Positions 14,843 to 19,344 of a stretch of DNA of 19,344 bases are shown in pieces. Position 1 is the stretch's first letter; the number at the start of each line of letters is the position of its first letter. Both the position numbers and the translations under genes were made by a program. The notes below the pieces were generated by a model, which was not told where the DNA came from, ran no database searches, and saw only the letters and a list, made by a program, of their open reading frames with translations. Origin of the DNA: Proteobacteria bacterium UBA6920 (GTDB lineage: Bacteria > Pseudomonadota > Gammaproteobacteria > SG8-11); contig DKAS01000198.1 in the NCBI GenBank assembly GCA_002448875.1, positions 3,906-23,249 on the forward strand. Reading direction: 5' to 3'.

Positions 14843-16858
14843 CTACGGGATTTCAGGCCGGAGAGTGATGGCAAAGCTGGTCATCAACTCCGCGCTGCCC
14901 TGGATTTCATCCTCCATCCACAGGCTGTAGATCGCCTCCTTCTCGTTGAACTTGCGCGATACCCAGCCCGCTTTGGGTTCTTCGCTGGCGCGATACAGCC
15001 GCCAGCGGGTGTCGCGCCCGCCAGCCGCACTGATACGCAGGCTTACCCCACCGCTTGTGACCAGCGCGCCCGCCTCGTCCAGCACGACCGCACAGGCCTC
15101 CGCAAAGTGCCAACAGCGGACGACGTGGTGTTGACCGGCGCAGTCCAATCGATCGGTGATGCGCAACAGATTGGTATGCTTGTCGAAGTCCATGCGGCGG
15201 CGATGGCCTACCGGGTCAGGCAGGCGTCGGTAGCCGTCGTGCTCGGCGACCAGCCTGTCCGCCAATGCATCGCTATGCCATTCCAGGCAACGGGTTTCGG
15301 CTTTTTTCGTCCACATGAAATTGCCGCCGATCTGCGACTGGTCGCAGCCGTCGACGCTAAGGGTGTTGTGCGCCGCCGTACCGCGAAAATAATTGCGCCA
15401 CTCCTTCTGCGTCTGATAGACGTAGGTGCCAGGATCGATAAGAATTTCCTCGCCGCCGACACTCATCACCAGCGACAGCGCGTCCGCGTGGCCGTGGGCA
15501 GCAATGGCCAGGTAGCCCAGAGGCCCGGCGTCGGCGACGATCTTCACCTCGCCACTGCTGCCGAAATCCTTGCCCAGAATATAGTACCCACCCTGGGGAA
15601 ACGCGGTCCGGATACGGAATTTTTCCGCCTGCGGATCGAGATTGCGGTAAAACCGCGCTGCGTCCGCACCCAGCAGCCATTGGCTCTTGTCATCGCGCTG
15701 CCCATAAACAGCCGCCAGATCCGCGCGAGAGAACAACACCGCGCCGATATTCAGCATGCACTGCAGGGGCCGGTCGTCGCGGGACTGCGACAAGAGGAGA
15801 AAATAGCCGTCGTCGGAGTCGCCGATCATCGGCACTGTATGCCGCTGATTGCACAGGCTCGCCAGGAACTCCAGCATCGTCTCCACCCGGCGCCAGTAGC
15901 CGGCGCTGAAATCCTCGGCACCGCGGCGCGCGGCCAGACCGGCCACCAGAAGGAAGTCCAGGACGAAGATCTGATAGAACAAGGATTGTTCCTTGCCGAC
16001 GCCGTCGTCCCAGACCTGTTTGGTGATTTCCTGCTCGAGTATCCGCCTTGCCGTACGCCGCCAGCCGGCGAAGTCCCGCCAGCACGGCCAGATGGCGCAG
16101 GCCACGTAGAGGCCGGCGGCTTCTCCCAGTAAATGATTGTTGGCGGAGGAAAATCTGGAGAAGTAACCACGGATGAACCGGGCATGGCGATAAATCATGT
16201 CCAGCCAATCCCGTCGCAGAGCGGCGCCCGTAGCGTCGTCGAACAATCTGGAATCCCATCCGCCCAGCAGCGTCCACACCAGGCTCCAGTTGATCAGGCG
16301 TATGGCCAGTTCCAGGGAGCTGGTCCAGTTGGGTCCGGCGAAATTACGGTTCTGCGCGAACCAGCTGTGCAGATGCTGGCGTATCACCGCCAGATATTTT
16401 TCGTCCGCCGTCAGGACATAGGCCTGCGCCAGCGTCACCAGGTGGGCATGGCGATTCTGCACCCAAACGTATTTAATGTCGCCGACGGCGGCGGTATCCC
16501 GATAGTCGAGTTTTTTGCCGAACACGTCCGGCGGCTGCTCGCCGGTCAGACAGTTGCGCCGCCAATCCACCGGCTGCGACAGACTCAGCGTCTTATTGAG
16601 AACCTTGATCCTGCCCTGGAGAATCTGCTCCGCTTCCGCCACGTAAGCCGCCGCCTGGATCTCGCCGCCGGCGCTGACGATGTGGGCGGCGCTGTCCACC
16701 CGCTGCGGCGCGGGTACCGCCGCATGCCGCCAGCCACCACGGTCCTGCGCCAGGATCGTCAGCGAGCGCCACAGCCGATGCAGCATTTCCACCGGCGACA
16801 TATTGGTCAGACGATTCAGATACCAGGTGAGCTTATCCCTACGCATGCGGCTGATCAT
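14843..16858 (-). CDS. Heparinase II/III family (alginate-lyase-fold) protein (671 aa)
   Basis: This is a protein with the (alpha/alpha) toroid plus beta-sandwich architecture of heparinase II/III-type lyases, commonly found within EPS clusters. The start MSPVEMLHRLWRS (20-32) is typical of the EPS-linked subgroup. The toroid has RHAHLVTLAQAYVLT (136-150), NWTSSLELAIRLINW (177-191), the substrate-cleft stretch SSANNHLLGE (237-246) and GKEQSLFYQ (288-296). The beta-sandwich domain has HGHAD (455-459), EILIDPGTYVYQ (471-482) and FRGTAAHNTLSVDG (491-504). No signal peptide is visible, unusual for a lyase, so it may act inside the cell or use an unseen export route. The first ATG overlaps the end of the sulfotransferase gene by 20 bases; a second at 16846 is an alternative start. 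It may cleave or edit the nascent uronate-rich polymer. Confidence 0.9.
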   Translation of the reverse strand: MISRMRRDKLTWYLNRLTNMSPVEMLHRLWRSLTILAQDRGGWRHAAVPAPQRVDSAAHIVSAGGEIQAAAYVAEAEQILQGRIKVLNKTLSLSQPVDWRRNCLTGEQPPDVFGKKLDYRDTAAVGDIKYVWVQNRHAHLVTLAQAYVLTADEKYLAVIRQHLHSWFAQNRNFAGPNWTSSLELAIRLINWSLVWTLLGGWDSRLFDDATGAALRRDWLDMIYRHARFIRGYFSRFSSANNHLLGEAAGLYVACAIWPCWRDFAGWRRTARRILEQEITKQVWDDGVGKEQSLFYQIFVLDFLLVAGLAARRGAEDFSAGYWRRVETMLEFLASLCNQRHTVPMIGDSDDGYFLLLSQSRDDRPLQCMLNIGAVLFSRADLAAVYGQRDDKSQWLLGADAARFYRNLDPQAEKFRIRTAFPQGGYYILGKDFGSSGEVKIVADAGPLGYLAIAAHGHADALSLVMSVGGEEILIDPGTYVYQTQKEWRNYFRGTAAHNTLSVDGCDQSQIGGNFMWTKKAETRCLEWHSDALADRLVAEHDGYRRLPDPVGHRRRMDFDKHTNLLRITDRLDCAGQHHVVRCWHFAEACAVVLDEAGALVTSGGVSLRISAAGGRDTRWRLYRASEEPKAGWVSRKFNEKEAIYSLWMEDEIQGSAELMTSFAITLRPEIP

Positions 16859-17873
16859 CCCCTCTGCGCTTTACCAGCAAGCCCAGGCGTTTGGCCAGAT
16901 AGCGCAGCGTCGGTCCGCGATTGGCGCGGTTGGCATACAAGGCGCGCCAGGCCGCGATCGGCAGGCCGGCTGCCACGAGCAGCAGTTTGAACAAATTCGG
17001 TTGCACGGCTTTCGCCTCGTAACCGAGAAACGCCATCTCCACCCCGGCCAGGGACTGGGCAATGAATATCTCCTCGGCGCTCAGGCCACTCTCCCAGCGG
17101 CCGATGGAACTGGTGTAGATCCCCTGTTTGCTGGCCGCATCCGAACTGTTATTTTCATCGACCTGGCACATGTCCGGCTCGTAAGCTTCACCGATGAGGG
17201 TGCATATTCTGCGGGCGCTGCCCTCGGGATCGCGCACCAGATCCTCGTAGCGCAGCACGATATACCTGTCGCCACCCGCATCGGCCGCCAGGGTCATGAT
17301 CTTGCGCACCGTTGCCTTCCACAGCAGCGTGGTAATCACCGGATGATACAGGTTGCGCAAACGCTCCTTGTGCGCCTGCGTCGTCACCTTCCAGCGCCCT
17401 TTGTAGGACAGGAGAAAATCGCGAAGGTCCCGGATGCAAACCACGAATACCACGTCGGGAAAGACGCCCATGATATCCCGTACATGGAAGATATCCTTGG
17501 GGGTGTTGTTTCCCCAGCGGCGCTTACCGCTGAAGGAAAGTCGAATATTCATGAATTCGTGCAACAGCTGTTCATAGCTGTCCGCATGGTCGTGTAAGCT
17601 GCGGGTATTGGCAGCGCCGAATTCCTCTTTTATCCGTTCCGCATCCGTCGTCTGGTTGTAGCGCGCATAGATACTGATCATCCGGTCGACGACCCGCTCC
17701 CTGACCTGCGGGTTGGCCAGCGTCCCCAGCTCACCGCGGCGCGAATAAATATCCTCGAAAAAATGATTCTCGCCCGGCATCATCACCGCTGAATGCCGGT
17801 TGAGCATATTGGCCGTCAAGGTGGTGCCGGAGCGCGGCGTGCCGATGACAAAGATGGGCGCCGTGTCAGTCAT
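16839..17873 (-). CDS. PAPS-dependent sulfotransferase (344 aa)
   Basis: A sulfotransferase-domain enzyme, probably modifying the glycan built by its neighbours. The PAPS loop GTPRSGTT (residues 11-18) directly follows the first strand APIFVI. The 3'-phosphate segment is VVFVVCIRDLRDFLLSY (141-157). RYEDLVRDPEG, the usual later sulfotransferase motif, is present. I chose the ATG at 17871-17873 because the PAPS loop lies at its expected distance and this ATG overlaps the stop of the preceding glycosyltransferase by eight bases, indicating translational coupling. A longer frame back to 17999 lies inside that glycosyltransferase and is rejected. Its stop overlaps the heparinase-like start. No signal peptide is visible, so it is cytosolic. 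The acceptor is unknown. Confidence 0.9.
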   Translation of the reverse strand: MTDTAPIFVIGTPRSGTTLTANMLNRHSAVMMPGENHFFEDIYSRRGELGTLANPQVRERVVDRMISIYARYNQTTDAERIKEEFGAANTRSLHDHADSYEQLLHEFMNIRLSFSGKRRWGNNTPKDIFHVRDIMGVFPDVVFVVCIRDLRDFLLSYKGRWKVTTQAHKERLRNLYHPVITTLLWKATVRKIMTLAADAGGDRYIVLRYEDLVRDPEGSARRICTLIGEAYEPDMCQVDENNSSDAASKQGIYTSSIGRWESGLSAEEIFIAQSLAGVEMAFLGYEAKAVQPNLFKLLLVAAGLPIAAWRALYANRANRGPTLRYLAKRLGLLVKRRGDDQPHA

Positions 17874-18975
17874 GGGCCTTGCGTCCGATGATTTCGCGAT
17901 AGACGGCTTCGATCTGCGCCACCACCTGTCTGGCATCAAAGTTTTCCGCCCGCGCCAGATTGCGTCGGCGCATGTCCCTGAGCAGTTGCCGGTCGGCATC
18001 CAGGGTCGCGATGGCGTCGGCGATGGCCGGGGCGGTCACCGTATCCAGGTACAGGCCCAGTTCGCCGCCGGCGATCAAATCCTTGATACCACCGGCTCTG
18101 CTGGTGACGATGCCCAAGCCCGCCGCCATCGCTTCCAGCAGGGCTACCGGGCATCCTTCGCCATAGTAGGAAGGAAAAACGAATATCTGCGCCTGTTGCA
18201 GGGCCCGGCCTTTGTCCTCGCCGCGCAGATAACCGGAGAACGCCACCCGGTCCGTCAGCTTCTGCGTTCGTACGTATTCCTCCATGCCCTGGCGTTCCGG
18301 ACCGTCACCGACCAGGTTCAAGCTGGCGTAAACGCCCCTGTCCTGCAGGATCTTGAGCGCCGCCAACAGCTCATAGACGCCTTTTTCACGAACAAAGCGC
18401 GAAAGAAACACCAGGCGCAAGGCGCCCGTCGCCTCGGTCTGCGTCGGCGGCGCGGGCTGCGGAAAGATGCGCGCGTCGTACATGGTGGTAGTCACGAACA
18501 CCTTGTCCCCGGCCAGGCCGATGCGCAGCAGACCCTCACGGAAATCACCGGCCAGCACCAGAATGCGATCGGCCGCGCCGAAAATGCGGCGCACCAGAGA
18601 GCGACGCAGCGGCGAACCAGCAACCTTGCGCTCAAAGCACTCATCCCAGCCGTGAAAACTGACCAGCACGGCGCCGCGATGAAACGCGGCAATAACCAGC
18701 ATCAGCAAACCGTCGCGCAGCAGCGATTTGGCGTTGAACGACGGGTTGATATGGATGCAGTCATACTGATTAACGGTAATTTCGCGCCACAGGCGCCAGG
18801 AATCGATCAGGGGAAAAAATATATTGCCCAGGCGGGAGCGATACTTGTCGCTGCGACCGATGGGAAAATGCTTGCCGGCAATGTCCCCGCTGAAATGGTC
18901 CAGCAAGCTCATGACATAGTTCAGTACCCCGCCGGGGGCGTCGGGATGCTTGGCCAGCAGCAGCACTTTGCTCAT
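17866..18975 (-). CDS. GT4-family glycosyltransferase (369 aa)
   Basis: A complete GT-B retaining glycosyltransferase. The N-terminal domain begins MSKVLLLAKHPDAPGGVLNY, with the glycine loop that contacts the acceptor side. IHINPSF (74-80) and VSFHGWDE (105-112) are typical strands. The C-terminal domain has LSRFVREKGVYELLAAL (191-207), VGDGPERQGM (222-231) and the donor site EGCPVALLEAMAAG, with intact E273 and E281. I chose ATG 18975 because GGAGG lies five bases upstream; a TTG at 18990 is a possible but weaker start. It begins 11 bases after the stop of the upstream glycosyltransferase and overlaps the sulfotransferase start by eight bases, so all are surely cotranscribed. Sugar and acceptor are not predictable. 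Confidence 0.93.
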   Translation of the reverse strand: MSKVLLLAKHPDAPGGVLNYVMSLLDHFSGDIAGKHFPIGRSDKYRSRLGNIFFPLIDSWRLWREITVNQYDCIHINPSFNAKSLLRDGLLMLVIAAFHRGAVLVSFHGWDECFERKVAGSPLRRSLVRRIFGAADRILVLAGDFREGLLRIGLAGDKVFVTTTMYDARIFPQPAPPTQTEATGALRLVFLSRFVREKGVYELLAALKILQDRGVYASLNLVGDGPERQGMEEYVRTQKLTDRVAFSGYLRGEDKGRALQQAQIFVFPSYYGEGCPVALLEAMAAGLGIVTSRAGGIKDLIAGGELGLYLDTVTAPAIADAIATLDADRQLLRDMRRRNLARAENFDARQVVAQIEAVYREIIGRKAHD

Positions 18976-18986
18976 CGCCGCCTCCG

Positions 18987-19344
18987 TCAACCGCGCCCGC
19001 AGACGTAATCGTAGGCCGCCAACAGGTTCGGCTCTTCGTGCTGCCAGGAAAATTTTTCACTTATACGCCGCATGCCGATTTCCCCCATGCTTGTTCGCAG
19101 TGCGCCATCGTCGATCAATTTGCAGATTTGTCGCGCCAGGGCGGCTTCATCATGGGTTTGCGCGTACAAAGCGGCATCCCCCGCGGTGAAGCGTCCTTCC
19201 GTCAGATCATATTGCACCACCGGTTTGCCCAGCGCCATATACTCCATGATCTTGTTCATGGTGCATTTATCGTTGTATTCATTGAATTCATCCGGGCAAA
19301 CGCCGATATCGAATTCATTCAAGGTGTTGATCAGTTCCTCGCCC
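18987..19344 (-). CDS. GT4-family glycosyltransferase (C-terminal part)
   Basis: Only the last 119 or so residues are in the window; the frame is open to the edge. NDKCTMNKIMEYMALGKPVV with the following QYDLTEGR and AGDAALYA is characteristic of the donor-binding domain of GT4 enzymes in surface polysaccharide loci. The tail SMGEIGMRRISEKFSWQHEEP is a normal GT4 C-terminal helix. It is the first gene seen of the right-hand operon, with its stop 11 bases before the next start. The N-terminal domain, start codon and promoter lie beyond the window. Confidence 0.88.
   Translation of the reverse strand, partial: GEELINTLNEFDIGVCPDEFNEYNDKCTMNKIMEYMALGKPVVQYDLTEGRFTAGDAALYAQTHDEAALARQICKLIDDGALRTSMGEIGMRRISEKFSWQHEEPNLLAAYDYVCGRG

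Noticed and set aside
17874..17999. N-terminal extension of sulfotransferase 3 inside the upstream glycosyltransferase
   Set aside because: It lies wholly within the coding sequence of the glycosyltransferase and adds basic sequence before the canonical APIFVIGTPRSGTT start.

Overview
The window looks like part of a cell-surface / exopolysaccharide (EPS) gene region from a Gram-negative proteobacterium. I base this on two lipoprotein signal peptides with lipoboxes, a good -24/-12 (sigma-54 type) promoter, a Wzy/WaaL-like membrane protein and a dense set of GT-B glycosyltransferases. A gammaproteobacterium or betaproteobacterium is my guess; the sequence does not settle it. I see no tRNA, rRNA, CRISPR array or intact insertion sequence.

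Layout. (1) Positions 1-4043, minus strand, read right to left: a GT4-like glycosyltransferase, a PAPS-dependent sulfotransferase, a second GT4 glycosyltransferase and the N-terminal part of an O-antigen polymerase/ligase-like membrane protein, tightly spaced and probably one operon. (2) Positions 4044-14842 are a patchwork of single-gene units in alternating orientation, separated by long AT-rich gaps. In order they are lipoprotein A (plus), a GT4 glycosyltransferase (minus), a 1 kb gap, lipoprotein B (a paralogue of A, plus), a second sulfotransferase (plus), and a secreted parallel beta-helix protein (minus). (3) Positions 14843-19344, minus strand, form a visibly GC-richer, tightly packed operon: the end of a GT4 glycosyltransferase, a complete GT4 glycosyltransferase, a third sulfotransferase and a heparinase II/III-fold protein. 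Its genes overlap or nearly touch.

How the genes may work together (inference). Five glycosyltransferases and a polymerase/ligase would build and join a repeat unit. Three unrelated-looking sulfotransferases would sulfate it. A heparinase/alginate-lyase-fold protein and a secreted beta-helix protein suggest an acidic (uronic acid-like) polymer that is trimmed or modified. Two large outer-surface lipoproteins with beta-sandwich, Ig-like and Fn3-like modules could bind or anchor the polymer. Taken together this suggests a sulfated acidic exopolysaccharide.

Regulatory signals stand out in the gaps. Lipoprotein A has a GG-N10-GC promoter with two adjacent dyads about 115 and 136 bases upstream of the predicted start of transcription. 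A near-identical 17-base motif containing GTTAAG lies upstream of both lipoprotein genes. Three GTTAAGT repeats on an exact 11-base period lie upstream of the beta-helix gene. Together these suggest co-regulation of the secreted proteins.
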